A program made the position numbers and the translations under genes. Source: Macropodus opercularis (Eukaryota > Chordata > Actinopteri > Anabantiformes > Osphronemidae). From it: DNA of 64,000 nucleotides. Below, piece by piece: positions 47,481 through 60,275 of the stretch (positions are counted from its first letter, which is position 1; every line of letters starts with the position of its first letter). The DNA lies in assembly GCA_030770545.1 (NCBI GenBank), contig CM061090.1:18200501-18264500 (forward strand), given 5' to 3'. Under the pieces are notes generated by a model that was not told where the DNA came from, made no database searches, and worked only from the letters and a program-made list of their open reading frames with translations.

Positions 47481-49837
47481 AAATCTCTCCTTGCCATGCT
47501 GAGAGGCTATTTTTAAATAGATATTTATTTCATTCTCTCAATTTGTCTTCCCCTCTCCCACCTTCTGTCCTACAGGTATAGCTTTGCCGTTTGTGACCGC
47601 TGAAGAAATCTGAACAAAACCAAAAATTGCTTGTGGCAAGGCAGGTATTTCTGTCGGCCCGAGTCTGTCGTCGTCTTCTTTCTTTGATTTAGTTTTTCCA
47701 TACAGTTCTGAAGAGGAATCTGCCTCCTTCTTACTATAATCTACCAAAAATATTACTAATAAAGAGAAGAAAAATGAAAAAAATATAATGACATCCAGGA
47801 ATCTGCACTAAAGTTGGCTTCTGATTACACAATAGTGAGATGGATGTGTCAAATTAAATAATTATGATAATACTGTTATAATAAATTTGATCAAGCTGAG
47901 GCGTCCGATGTGGCACGGTTTGGCAGAGAAGTCCTTGCGATCAGATGGGACGTGTGCCTTCCCCTCGACACGTATCCCCTCTCTCTTCAGAATAAATTAG
48001 AGGAGTGTGAGCGACAGAATCATCAGATACCAGCAGGTGAACTGAAGTGGTCATGAACCTAGTGTGAAACTCAAAGAGCCGAATGGCGATAGATAAAAAC
48101 AAAACAAGAGACGTGGACTGCTTGCAAAAGCCCGAGATGAGGAGCTGCGGGCCACGCTAACCGGAACGTTTACAGATAAGGCCCTGCATCGCAATTGGGC
48201 TTATTATCGAGGATGACCCCTGTGTTGCGTGAACTTCCCACATCGCCTGACGTGGGTTATGTTTCACGTTGAATTGTGAGCCGTTCTGAACCACGGCAAA
48301 AAAAAAAAAAATAAAGCCAAATGGGAATTCAAGTGCTGGCGTTTCGTTGGAGCTGTACATTGCCATTAGCCATGTGGTGTGGGCACAGAATACACAATAA
48401 AGCTCATTTAAGTCCTTCAAGGTGGGCCTAGCAAATCGACAGCTTTCCTGTCTTAGCTTCCTGTTCTATGATCCATACATATTGCCTGACACAAGAATAT
48501 TCGATAAAAACAAGACGCTGTAACCTAATGCTGTATAATACCCTCTCTCTCCCCTTACGGCATTCCCTGGTGGTTCTCTTGTGCACCGTAAGCACATTTG
48601 AAGTTGTTTTCTGTTATTCTTTATCTTATTCCATCCTTTTAACAATGGCTAATGACAGTCTTTCCTATCGTCCTCTATTTCTGGGCTAAGCTGGGTCTTA
48701 GAGCTGGTCCTCCGTTTTACGGAGAAGCAGAAAACGCTTGGGTAAGCACAGGAAGGATTCCTCTGTTGCTACTTCAGGTAGTCCCCTCCCTCCCTTTAGC
48801 TGAGATTTCTATCCCAGGCCCTTATTATCACCAAACAAGCACTTTTTGATGATGATAAGTAATAGCCACATCCTTGTGTATAGGACTCACTTCTCAGGGG
48901 AGTAAGGAGAACATGCTGGTCATTTTTCTTGCCTGCTTGGTGCCCAGCAATCTCAGGGAAAATAGAAACCGCGTGGAGGGGGGGGGGGGGTCTGTGCTCG
49001 TGCTGCACCGAGGAATAAGCAGAAGATTGTGCGAGAGTAATGCCTTTTGATATTTTTCAGCGCATGTAACTGGTTGCAGGGCGAGGGGGGGGGCGCAGAG
49101 AACAAACACCAGATATATTATAATAGTGATCATAGGAGACACCGTATCTCTGAGGACAATGCAAGAAAAGTGAAGCATTTATGAATTTACCCTTCATGTT
49201 ACTGGTGAAGTCAATTGGAAGAGGCCACGGCTCCACATTAAAGATTTCAGCATGATCCAAGTTTACAATGTAGCTGTCAAGCGGTGTGGATAATCCCAGA
49301 GATAAATCCCCAACATGATTGTTTGGAGCAACAATTATGGAGAAGGAACACATCAAAAGAGGGAATGACTTGAGGGTCGGCGCTTCCTGTCACAACTTCC
49401 GCAGCCACTAATAGTGTAGCTGGGTGACAGCGGCGGATGAGGGAGGGGATGATAAGCTGCGGACAAAAGTGAAGCGAATGAGCGGACACAAATAAACAGC
49501 ATCTCAGGGCCTTCTAATCCCACAGACGTGCTCGACAGTGGCCTGTCAAAATTGTGCCAAGCAATTTGAATGCACAGCAGGGGACCCCCCCCCCCCCTTT
49601 TTAGTTTGGTGGGCATCTTGTTTATTTCCTGCCATAGCTGTATCTCACTGCCAAACACGCCAGCGAACCCCTCAGAAAATCTATAATTCAGTTGGATTTG
49701 CGTGACAGTTTGATATTATAGCTCGCTGAAGGAGGAAAATAAGGGAAGGGTGGATGAAGAGAATATTAAGGAGGGGTAAAATAAAAGGGATGCAATGGAA
49801 AACGTGAAAGAAAGTCGTCCATTGTTATTCCAAAATG

Positions 49838-50208
49838 TCTGCCACTTTATTAGGAACACCTTGGTACCTACTCTCTTTTGCTCTCAGAAGTGCCTGAACT
49901 CAACGTTGATTACTTGGCTTTGGTCCTCTAAAATGATACTAGCATCGTTTTAGTGCTGATTTGTTAGCTGCACATCCATGATGCAAACATTTCAAAGCTG
50001 CGTTACTAGACTCAGCCCTGGTGTGTGTGAAGGCCGTTTGAATACGAAACGAAGTGGCACACCGTGTGGTCTTCTGCTGCCGGTTTTGACGTGACCTCTA
50101 TCAAACACCAGATGAGGCCATGCCACATATAATGTCTTGTCTTTTGTGATTACATATGTTGGTTAATAAACAGGAAAACTAGTGTACCTAATAAAGGGGT
50201 CAGTATAT
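49838..50208. mobile_element. Degenerate Tc1/mariner element with both terminal repeats
   Basis: The left end has GCCACTTTATTAGGAACACC. The right end has the inverted form GTGTACCTAATAAAGGGGTC. Inside, GCTGCACATCCATGATGC and CCGTGTGGTCTTCTGCTGC match, as I recall, antisense parts of a common fish Tc1 transposase. At about 370 bp it is heavily deleted and encodes nothing. Confidence 0.7.
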
Positions 50209-52820
50209 AAAGGATTACAGCTGAATGCGCCAAACGTCATTAAAGAGGTGAGTCTGCTCTTTTGTCTGTTTGCCCACAAAAAAAAAAAAAAAAAAGAAGC
50301 TATGGCTTTGGGTGTTGTCTGCCAACTATGCCACTCAACAGAAGTGCTTTTCAAAGCAGGTGTCCAGACCCCGAACATCAGCGGTTCTGTCCTCGGGCCA
50401 GTGTAGCTTTTGTGAGGAGATAATTATCGAGAAGAGAGGCAATGCTGTAGCTTTTTCACGCGTCCTATCTGCGACAAATTGGTCATATTTCCCGAGTATG
50501 TCTATTAAAATGAGTAGGTCACCAACAGACATCCTGTATGTGTTAAATGCTCAGACTACCTTGGGGTGATGGTTGTTGTTAAACTTATATATCGCTAGTG
50601 TGTGTAGCTATTTCCTGTCCCGGTGGCTGTCACAGAGCATCCCTGAGCCGCCACTGAGCAGCCTGACCTTTGGCTTTAGCTTTTAGTGCATTGATCCTTT
50701 GGTCACTTGGAGCCAAAATGGTTTCCGTTTTCTGACTCGCTCCCACCAGATTCCGCTGAACGGGTGACTGCCCGGTCCCACGGCCTGTGCCCTCTGATAC
50801 GTGGTTGCCTCCGTGTACAGGGTCGTGTGCGTCAACCTGTCAAAATGAACGCTTGTTCAAATGTCTTAAATAATAATGCATTCAGAAGGAAAATGCCAAG
50901 CTTTTCTTCCGGGCCAAATGCACAGGGTCACGCGTTCTAATTTTAGGTGGTGTTAATTGCGGCCCTCTCAAGTGTCCTCACTGCCACCTCTGACAAAAGC
51001 GCCATTCATAGGCAGGGCGGCCAGGCGTGCTGGCAGGGCGCCGGCCTCTGCCAGTTGTTGCTGACACCTCCTTGGCAGCGCCGGACTGGCTCTGGCTGAG
51101 GTGGCTGCTAATCCTGCCGTCCCAATAAACACGACTCAGCGCACGTTCTAGAAGGAGAAACTGTGCCTTTCACATTGTAATCCGCGTCATGCTGCTCCCA
51201 GGTTGGAAGCTTTAAAAATATATTGTATTTTTATCATACAATGTTACGTAAGTGGCCGAGCAAAGAGACGCGCGGTAACTTCTAGACGATGCTGGTTTTA
51301 TCAAGTCGCAGCCTGTGAAAGACAGAAATGAAAGCCACTCTGTGTAGTCCATAAAACATTGCAGCTGTCTCGGTCTAAGTGAGGGCATTTCGTCATTTAA
51401 AGGCCTGGGAGTTCACCTTTGAGTCGGGGCCTCGTAAACATGCTTCCTGCGAAGGCAATAGACCGCTGCACGTGCAGCACGGAGCAATTCCTCGCGCCCT
51501 GCCACTGGGCTCACATTTCAGCCGTTCTTTTTTTTTTTTTTGTCCCTGCACCGCAGTTCCAGCAGGGTGTAAATTGTATGGGGGTTGTAATTAATCCATG
51601 TCAGGTCAGAGAAGAAGAAAAATGAAAGATGTAGGGAAGAAGGAAAAACATAGGGAAACAACCTTAAGTGTAAGGTGCCTTTGATGCTCGCACGCCCACC
51701 TCACTCCTCTCACACACATTCCCGCATAGCGCTTTGCATTTATGAAGGAAATCTCGCACCCCCAAGGAGCCGGGGCCCTCCTACAGTACTTTCATGTATC
51801 TAAAAGCTGCCGAAGCTCTATTTGTCACCTTTCTCCACTGTGTAACAGAGGTGGGGGCGGAACCTAACGTATACATCTTTAAAAGACAATTCACGCCGGC
51901 CTGACATACAGTATGGGACCACAACGTAACCCCAATTTCAACTCACACCATCAAACCAGGAGTGCAGAAATAAAACTAGAAACTAAAATGTACGCTTCAT
52001 ATACAATATATAAAAGTGCTAGAAAATCCTCTCCCCTGCTACAAAACGTTCCAGCAAAGTTATGGTGTTTGAAGTATGAAAGGCTCTATAACCAATTTTC
52101 AGGTTTAATGGAGGTGAAAAGGTTCGTTACACTCCCACCTCTGGCGATGTAATCATAGTTCTAATTCAATAGCAGGAGCTTTGCATTAGTCTGATCAAAC
52201 ACGCTGCTGTCAGTCATGTTGACAAACACTTTCATTGGAGGATAACAGAACGGCCCTCCTGGAGGGGAGTGGCACATTTTCAAGCTTAATCCGAATAATT
52301 TTTGATATCTTTGCTACTTTTTGAACTATAAACTGTTGATTCTTCTCCTTTCTCCAGCTTTGTATACGATCGTTCTCCTGCACAACGCCTCCTTTAGCTT
52401 TGTAGGATTCTGTCTGTCAAGCGTGCAGAAGGGTTTTGTCAACTTTAAAATAAGACCTTGTGCTTCAGTGTTATCTTTTTATAAGTTTTGCCAAGGGGTG
52501 GACAGGGCTTGTGTAGCAACGATGGCCCAGTTTAACTGGAATCGCGAAAAAGGACCCATATGTAACCAAGAAAAACGAGACGGACTAGAATCACAGGGCG
52601 ACAACATCTTGTTTTTTTAAGAAATGTTTCGATATACCAGCAAATAAAACTTTCAGAAACATAAAGCTTGTCCATCCGAAGAGTAGGCGTAATCCTGAAG
52701 GGTTTACCTCATCCTTTTTTCTTTTCCTCTCGCAGAGCTTCACAAGTTCTCCTTCATAATTGCTTCTGCTGAACATCTCTTTCTTAGTCTGGTGAACAGA
52801 GAGATGAGCAGGGGGGAATT

Positions 52821-52823
<3 letters not shown>

Positions 52824-52853
<30 letters not shown>
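52824..52853. repeat. (TG)n microsatellite
   Basis: An uninterrupted TG run of about 30 bp. Confidence 0.96.
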
Positions 52854-52855
<2 letters not shown>

Positions 52856-55039
52856 CGAGCCCAGCAACCACAGCGTGGAAACTTTTTCAGGGTCCATTTA
52901 AACTTTAAACAGACACTGTAATGTGTTTCAGTCCAGATCCTCTAAGGATGAGGGATTTTGGGTTTTAGTTTCTGGCCTAGTGCTCATTTAGACCTTATTA
53001 ATCTAATTACTTGCTCAATTGTACATATTTAACATCACCCCGGTCCTCCCTCAAGTCGACTAGAAGAAGATGCCCGATGGTCTCTGCCGCATATACCTTG
53101 ATATGGAAAATTGCTGAAGCTTGCAGATAGTGAAAAATGCTAAATGGCTGCAATTCATCACACGATTACTCCAATTATGTCGCTGAAATTTGGACAGGCT
53201 CTGATCACAGACTGGGATTCGATCCGTCTGGGATTCCTGGCAGCCATTCTCTCGCGAGCATGAGTCTGCACTACTAAAGGCCATTTGTCTACCTTTGGGG
53301 AAGTCTGAGCGGTATCATTTAACCATTATTAGCTTTACCTGCTTGGTGACACTAGCAGTTATGTGTACGTTATTAAAACTCTATAAATATTCACTTGATG
53401 TTTCAGATAAAAATAGGGATGTGGCCTGAGGGGTAATCGGACCTTGATTTGAAGCACTTCATTCATTTCACTTGTAAGATATTGAATGATAAGCTGTACG
53501 CTTCAGACCCTACAAGAGTCGGGAATGACCCCTCCCCCCATACACACATCACGCATAATTCCTGTGCACGCATGTACACCAAATTCATTTTTTAGCAAAA
53601 CAAATCCATCAAAATTCCAATAAACATAACCCTCTGAATAGCAAGTATCCACAAAAAATTAAAGTACATTGTGAAAAATGAGTCAGCTGTCTCTTTTTGT
53701 GTAATTTCTCCTCTCTCTACAAGTGAGCAGCCACCAGATATGCACAAATCCAAATGTAATCAGACAGCTTCCTGGAACACGCACAGCATTACATACACCT
53801 TGCTCACTACGGATTAAATTGCCATTGACAAAGTCTTGTTGTTGCTCCCTATTTTCTGGATATGATTTGAATTGGATTCATTTGGACGTTTCTGACACAG
53901 TGAAATGGAGAAAGAGAGGGAGGAAGGAACGGGCGCTGAGGCAGACGACAGGTGAGAACAGAAAGACACAGGGGCAATCTGAGACACGGGACGGCGGAGG
54001 AAGAGTGGGAGTAGAGATAAAAAGAAACAAATCAGAAACGAGGTTTGGAGCCAGCGAGAGACAGAAGAAGAGAGAAGGGGTAGAAAGAGACAGAGAACAT
54101 GTCTGACTGTTTCACAGGTTCATTCTGATGCATGGAGACAGACAGGAGAATAGATTGGTAGCCTTGGGTGGATAAGGACAGAACCATTCCCCAGAGAGAT
54201 GGATTAGACGAGCGAGTGGAAATAAATGATCGTAGATTTTAATGGCCTTTTGGCTTGCTGTGCCCTCCCTTCCTCACCCTATTCCTATTTCCATGTTGGG
54301 GGTGGGGGGTGACATTACAGGGGGGTGACATTTCCACATGCCAACTGTCTACCTTATGCAGTTTAACTCTCAGAAACAATCGTGGGTCTCAGTGTTGAGA
54401 GAACGCAGGAGAACCATGTCTGCCTTCCAGGTAGAGATGCACGATGAGATAAGGGAAATAGACGCCTGAGCTACAGTTACTGGGTGTAGGTCACCTACTC
54501 AAATCAGCGAGTCCGTGCAACGTCCTCCGCCCCCGCTTTCCACAAAGAGGGCATTGTATTCTCATGCGTTTTGCAATCTGGATTGTGAAAGGCGCTCTAA
54601 ACTCTTGCTTAAACTAGCCTGTAACTCCGCTCCGCAGGTGCCTTGAGAGCAACCAAAGTGCCGTATGAGCGTGCCTCGGTCCAGCTGAGCCGCTCTCCTT
54701 CGCGTAAAACGGCAGATGGCCGACGGACTAGAGTGTCAGCGCGGGATGACGAGCTAAAGAGGAAACGCGTGCACCCAGCGTTTCAGGGGCAGGACGAGGC
54801 GGCACATCTGTCAGCTGATCGTGAAACTTGCATCCGTTCCCTTTTGTGAGGGCACAAACATTGGCCACCGCTCCTTCGCTTATCTCCTATCTTTCTGTTC
54901 TCTTGTGCCTGGAGGTGCGAAGGGCATTGCACATTAATGTCGTACTACCCTGCTCCATCTTATCTCAAAATGCAGCACCACATTAATCTGGGCAATTTCA
55001 ACATTATACATATATATATGTATATTTAAAATTCAGGAG

Positions 55040-55430
55040 GAGCCAGCACATAAGTCACTATAGTTGAATAATACACTCAGCCATTAGTTTTTATGGAAAT
55101 ATAGCCTTGGGTTGTGGAATAAAAAATGGGTCTCGGTCCTAATTTCTGTTATGATAAGTTCCATACCTGATTGCCTCCATAAGAGGCAGATCTGTCTTCA
55201 TAAGGCATTGTGAGGCTCCTGACAACTATTTAGCTCAGCTAATCCATTTGTTTGATTTATTTCTTACAGTATGTGGCTAATGTCCTTTAAAGATCTAGTG
55301 GCTACAGAAAATGAAGGAAAACCAATTGCTGACAGATAGCATCAAATTTTTGAGCGTCTAATCATCCTTGCATATCTTCCTCTCCTCAGAATTCCTTTTG
55401 GTTAATAAATGAGATGCCTTGATGAGCACA
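55040..55430. promoter_or_regulatory. Candidate conserved non-coding element
   Basis: About 390 bp of even-complexity, AT-rich, frame-poor sequence. Motifs include CAGCCATTAGTTTTTATGG, GTTATGATAAG, GCTCAGCTAATCC, GATAGCATC and TTGGTTAATAAATGAG. The texture matches vertebrate enhancers; conservation is untested. Confidence 0.3.
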
Positions 55431-58400
55431 AGCGATACGGATGCTATTCTGCACCAGTCTCGACAAGATAGTGATTCTGAGGGTGAGATAAGCATCATCT
55501 ATATAATGCAATGCACTACTCAAAATAAATTGATGACATGAAACAAATCACACCACTCCAGCAGCTTAAACTCTGCCAGAGAAGAGGAACGCGGAAGGAA
55601 GCATAGCCCACCGAGAGCACAGAAGGAAGTTTTAGTAAACTTGCTTTTCCCACTCCACTACTCCGCTTTGTCTTTCTCTTCTTCCTGTAAATCTCAGAAT
55701 AACGGTTCCTTCCATCACTATCGGCACTATCTGACCTCTAACCTGTAGAGGCCTTGCTCAGGGACCCAGTCAGCAGGTTGAGGCCAGAGCTGAGATGACT
55801 TTGTGGAGGAGGGGGGGGGGGGGGTTTCCAGCCCCGTCTGACTAGAAACATCCGTCATCGTCACAGTGACCACAGCCAGAGTTCAGTGTAGCAGTGGTGG
55901 AGATGGTGGTGGAAGGTGGGTGGGGGGTAAAGGGGAACGATAAAGACTGATGGGTAAGGGGCTCACGCTCCTCCATCATCATTTCACAGGTCTGGGGGCC
56001 GGGAGACGGCAGCCTCACAGTGGGGATCACTGCTGCTCTGGGAATGGATGAGAAATGGTAAAAGAAGAAGAGCAGGATGCTGCAGGAAGGTAGTAGGTAG
56101 AATTAAAAAGAGTTCAGTGGCGGGGACCCTGCCACCGAAGTAGCCACTGACGAGTGAGTCGACATGACAGACATTGAAAATGAACATAACATATTATATT
56201 TGGAATAATATTTTGGAATGCCTGGCAATAGGCCGGGGTGGCTTTTCTCAATTCCTTCGCAAACGCATGCAAAGGCAAAAAATAGGGCGACATATACACA
56301 CAGGCTCAGTGCGCTCCAGTCTACGTACACTCGTATTTCCTACCGCTTAAGGACATACACAACTACACATCTGGAGTGCACGGACACGAAGGTGCTTTCA
56401 CTACCGTGCACACGTGAACACACACCGACGCACAGATTAGGCTACTGCTGGGACTGAAGGAAATGGCTTTAGGGAACCCACGGCAGCGGCTGCGGTTCCC
56501 CCTCTCTGGCTTAGACACAGCCACGTCGATAACTAATCCTGACCTTTCCCCAGCCACCAAATTGAAAAATAAGAATAAAAAAAAAAAAAAAAATTAAATA
56601 AATGGCGGATGCTATCGAAGCGGCCTCTGCTGCTTCCTGCGGGTGTAAGAAGCGCTCCAACTAACGGATTGCGGTGTGAGGGGAGGGAAAGGGAGAGGAG
56701 CATAGATGGGTGTCGGGTTGGCCCTGACTAGTTTTCACAAGGTCCCTTTAGCTGGGCTCAGAGACTATTTCTTTTCATGGTTCGCCCCACTGGCCCGGTT
56801 TAACCTGGAGAGGCTGTCGTGAGGGCGATTTCAGCGCAGAACGTCTCTCTCTCCCAATCACAGATCCAAAGCAAACCACGAGAAATAGACACCTGTGCAG
56901 TAATACACACTAGGTGACCTATACAAATCCAAATGTTGCCCCCATGGCTCATAACCTTTTCACAGATAGCACACACAGACACAGATACACACACAAACAC
57001 ACACACTCCTTGCATACCTGTCATACCTGGTGGAGCTCTAAATTACCTTTGCCACCACCATGGCGAGTGTTGCCAAGCATCTCACTGTAGTGAATATATT
57101 TGGTTACATTACTCAACCACCCACGATGTGGCACCATGACGACGCACTCCCACTGGACGCCCAGATAATTTGACTTCATCAAATATTTGGACCCCCTCCC
57201 CCCCCTCGTGAGCGTGCAACCAGCCATGTGTAGCCACCATCAGAACAACAGAGATACAGTATAAACACCATCACGGGTGAAGTTCATTACTATCTAGTGA
57301 ATCCTGTGAATGAGAAGCCTGGGGAATATCAGCACCTGACCAGAAGACACAGGTGAAGTTCTCATTGCTCCTGGACAATCACTGATTGGGCAAAATCGGA
57401 AATGAAAATCATAAGAAAATGATGCAGCAACAAAGCACTTAGAGCAGAAACTAGAGGAAGCTCGTCTGAAATGAAATTACGGCAGTCGCTTGTTCAAATT
57501 GGACAATTTTCCTCTTCTGGCCACACAAAAGCAGCAAATATAATTTGTGAGGAATCTCTGCGCTAAAATGTCAGCAAACTCATTCTGAATTACACAGAGC
57601 AACAAGCTGAAGTTAATGTATAGGGACACTGAGACCTCGTTATCCCTCCGTGGCTCCTATACATGTGCACTGAGAGAGCAGCGGTGCAAAGCTCCGGTTG
57701 GTGGAATTGGCTGATGCTCCTGCAACGACCACTAGGGGGAGTGGTTGATTTCAGATCCAAAGAGCCAGCTCCAAGTCCAATCAAGCTCCATCCTCCAAGT
57801 ACATTAATAGTGGTGTAAGCCCCCATATTCACATAGCAGAAAAATATACATAGAAGGGTAAGATCCAGCGCATGGGTATTTCTTAACCAACCTCTATCAG
57901 TAATGAGACGAAACAGGATTGAGAAAAAGAAGGGAGAGGGATTTAGCTTATAGGAAAACATGAAGTGTTTCCGCATACAGATGCAAAATTAATGTGCATC
58001 CAAACACCTGTTTTAAAAAGCAATCATATTTTTTAACACGGCAGGTATAAAAATCAATATGCACACAATATAGAGAGAACAGTGCACAAAGCAGAAAGAG
58101 AACCTTTTATATTAACAGTTGGTGCTGGCATAACAAACTTCCCCATTTCCTTCCTCCCTGAGTTGGCGGATCAGCAGGCTTCTACCTGTAACTGCCCCTC
58201 ATTGTTCAGATACTTGCGTGCACACCACTGAAATCTGTCCCCGTCTTTTGATGCAAATAATACACGTTTGAAAGACTCATTAGTCACTCGGTGGGTAATG
58301 GTGCCAGACGGTGCCGGAAAAACCACAAGGGCAGGTGAAAAGGAAGCGATAGTTTAGAGCCGCAACTTTTTTTTACACAAAAACAAGGGAACTTGCAGAT

Positions 58401-58848
58401 GTTATACAAGCGCAGTCACTCTCAGATGAATGCACGGCAAGAACGTACAAACAGGAAGCCTGCAAAGGGTGGAAGATGATCAAGAACGATCAAAAGTGTG
58501 TTTTAGAATATAAATTGGTTTATTAAATGACTTTAAAACTAGGAATAATAAGAAAAAGTCTGTGTCGTTTGAGCTAAATGCTCCAATATGTTTAGTAGCT
58601 AATGGTGCCATAGTGGAGCAATGGGGTACTGTGGGTCCATCAGAACTATTAAGACACAAACAGCTGCACGCTGTGGCAGCAAAGATGATTTATAAGAGCA
58701 GTGATATGTAGCCATCATTTCCAGGCCATTAAATCAAAACAACGAGCTGAAAGAGGCCTAAACACTGCATATGCTTCAGAGAAACAGCAGATGACGGTGT
58801 TAACATGCAAGACTTGTCATTATGGGCAACACTTTCCACATTCCTTCA

Positions 58849-58986
58849 CAGGCCATTTTATTAAGCACACCTGTGCAGTCTAATTCAATCCATCACAGCA
58901 ACTCTGCTGGCAGTTCAACCTTTTTCTGGTAGCTAAACCAAACAAATTATGACCTGCTGTACCTAATAAAGTGGCAAGTGAGTGTT
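58849..58986. mobile_element. Tc1-type MITE
   Basis: GGCCATTTTATTAAGCACACC at the left is matched by CTGTACCTAATAAAGTGGCA with AGTGAGTG at the right, in inverted orientation. The internal GTCTAATTCAATCC...CACAGCAAC block is shared with the copy at 3,007-3,152, so the two belong to one family. It is non-autonomous, about 140 bp. Confidence 0.7.
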
Positions 58987-59884
58987 GATTCACAGTTAAC
59001 AGTGAAAAAAAACAGTTTATATTAACCATGATCTGCTGAGAAATAAATTAACATGCGCAATCCTGACTACATAGGAATAATTTGAGGTCCAGCTCTAATT
59101 AAAACAAGTTTATCTTGTGCGCCGTAAAATTGAAAAACAAATACAACAATAAATTTAAATGAATTAAGCTCCGTTATCTTTTAGCTCTTGAAAACAAGCC
59201 CAGTTCAAATGACATGTCAAATAAAGGCAGATGTAACGTCCCAACTTAGCTCCTTCCATCTGTCGCACTTCGTCGGAGAAGGTCACAGGGACAGCGCCGC
59301 CCAGTGGTAACGTCACAGCCATTTTATGCAGCGTTTCAGCTGTTTTTAATGGAACATTTGCCTCCAGCTATCCACAGCATGGCTAATTAATTGAAGTAAT
59401 TATTTGCTTAGGCAGACAAAGTGAGTGTTTTGTCTGTGTTCGGCAGTTTTCGACAGGAGAACATTGTGTCCAGATGAGGGCACGAGGACCGGAGCACGAC
59501 AGCCGGGAGGAGAAAAGTTGGGATGAGGACTCATTGATGTTTTTTTTGTTTTTTTTTTAATGTGTGTGTGTGGGGGGTGTGGGTGTGTGTGTGTGTGTGT
59601 GTGCTGAGCCACCTTTGCTAAACCAGACAAGTCCTGTGGTCTGTGCAGACTATATTTAACTGCCTTTGTCTGACTACAGTCAGAAGTTGAAATGAAAACT
59701 TATGCTGCCCTAAAACTTTACTTTCCAATGGTGAGAAGAGATTATTCTTGGGTGTTTTCTATATTTTTTAATCACGTCGGGTCATATCTGGTTGACAGGT
59801 GAAACATGTTCAAATACATATTTAGATTCAGATTGGTGTTAGGAAAAACAATGATTCCCCTTTGGACTAGTTCCAGAATGTGTG
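58987..59884. other. Non-coding DNA between two transposon relics
   Basis: Holds a T-run with an imperfect (TG)n tract (59,561-59,603). No exon or RNA gene is seen. Confidence 0.7.
59561..59603. repeat. Imperfect (TG)n microsatellite with G-run interruption
   Basis: A TG run broken by GGGGGG and GGG, preceded by T-runs. It gives a spurious His/Pro-rich open frame on the minus strand. Confidence 0.92.
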
Positions 59885-60275
59885 CTGTTGTATCTGGCAC
59901 CAAGATGTTAACAGCGGCTCCTTTAAGTCCTGTTTGGTTGTGAGGTGCGGCCTCAGTGGAATGGACTCATCTGGTGAATCTGGAGCAAGGTCAGCGTTGT
60001 CATGGGTTTTCTGACTGGTCTGTGGCTGTGCAGCCTCATACACAACAAAACCAATGTGTGGTCTGGCACATTTCCACCAGAACCAGCATTAAGTGGCTAA
60101 AATTGCTCGTCTTGTTGGATCGGACCACGCGGTCGCAAAGCCTTCTCCTCCCATGACGCCATCACTAGTTTTCCACTCTGAGGACACAATGTTATTATAT
60201 CCCACTGCTAACAGGTGTCACGATGAACAGGTAATCGGCTGTCAGTGCTCATAATGTTATGGCCGATCAGGGTGT
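59885..60275. mobile_element. Decayed, internally deleted Tc1/mariner element
   Basis: Ordered phrases match, as I recall, a common fish Tc1 transposon read antisense to its transposase: TGTATCTGGCACCAAGATGT, CCTTTAAGTCCTGT, CTGACTGGTCTGTGGCTGTG, CCAGAACCAGCATTAAG, GTTGGATCGGACCACG and the terminal region CATAATGTTATGGCCGATCA. About 390 bp remain of an element usually over 1 kb. No intact open frame remains. Confidence 0.75.

Larger units (their letters stand above)
39061..49837. other. Non-coding DNA downstream of gba3, first part
   Basis: No exon with recognisable homology. Contents: a candidate conserved element at 40,320-40,870, a (GA)n run at 41,224-41,242, a C-run at 41,371-41,382, TG-rich sequence near 41,938-42,000, a (TG)n tract at 44,684-44,711, a candidate element at 47,030-47,480, a G-run at 48,979-48,990 and a C-run at 49,586-49,597. 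Open frames such as 43,559-43,954 and 46,442-46,732 lack splice context and similarity. Confidence 0.7.
50209..58848. other. Non-coding DNA downstream of gba3, middle part
   Basis: No recognisable gene. Contents: an A-run at 50,279-50,295, G+C-rich sequence at 50,945-51,130, a T-run near 51,530, a (TG)n tract at 52,824-52,853, an exon-like GC-rich open frame at 54,640-54,849, a candidate conserved element at 55,040-55,430, a G-run at 55,809-55,824, an A-run near 56,580 and CA-rich sequence near 56,970-57,005. Confidence 0.7.

Noticed and set aside
49057..49356. 99-codon minus-strand open frame with a protein-like look
   Set aside because: No family recognised and no flanking exons. The C-terminal part is translated low-complexity sequence.
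52321..52620. 99-codon plus-strand open frame
   Set aside because: No domain recognised, no splice partners, and a T-run at the end. Chance is the simplest explanation.
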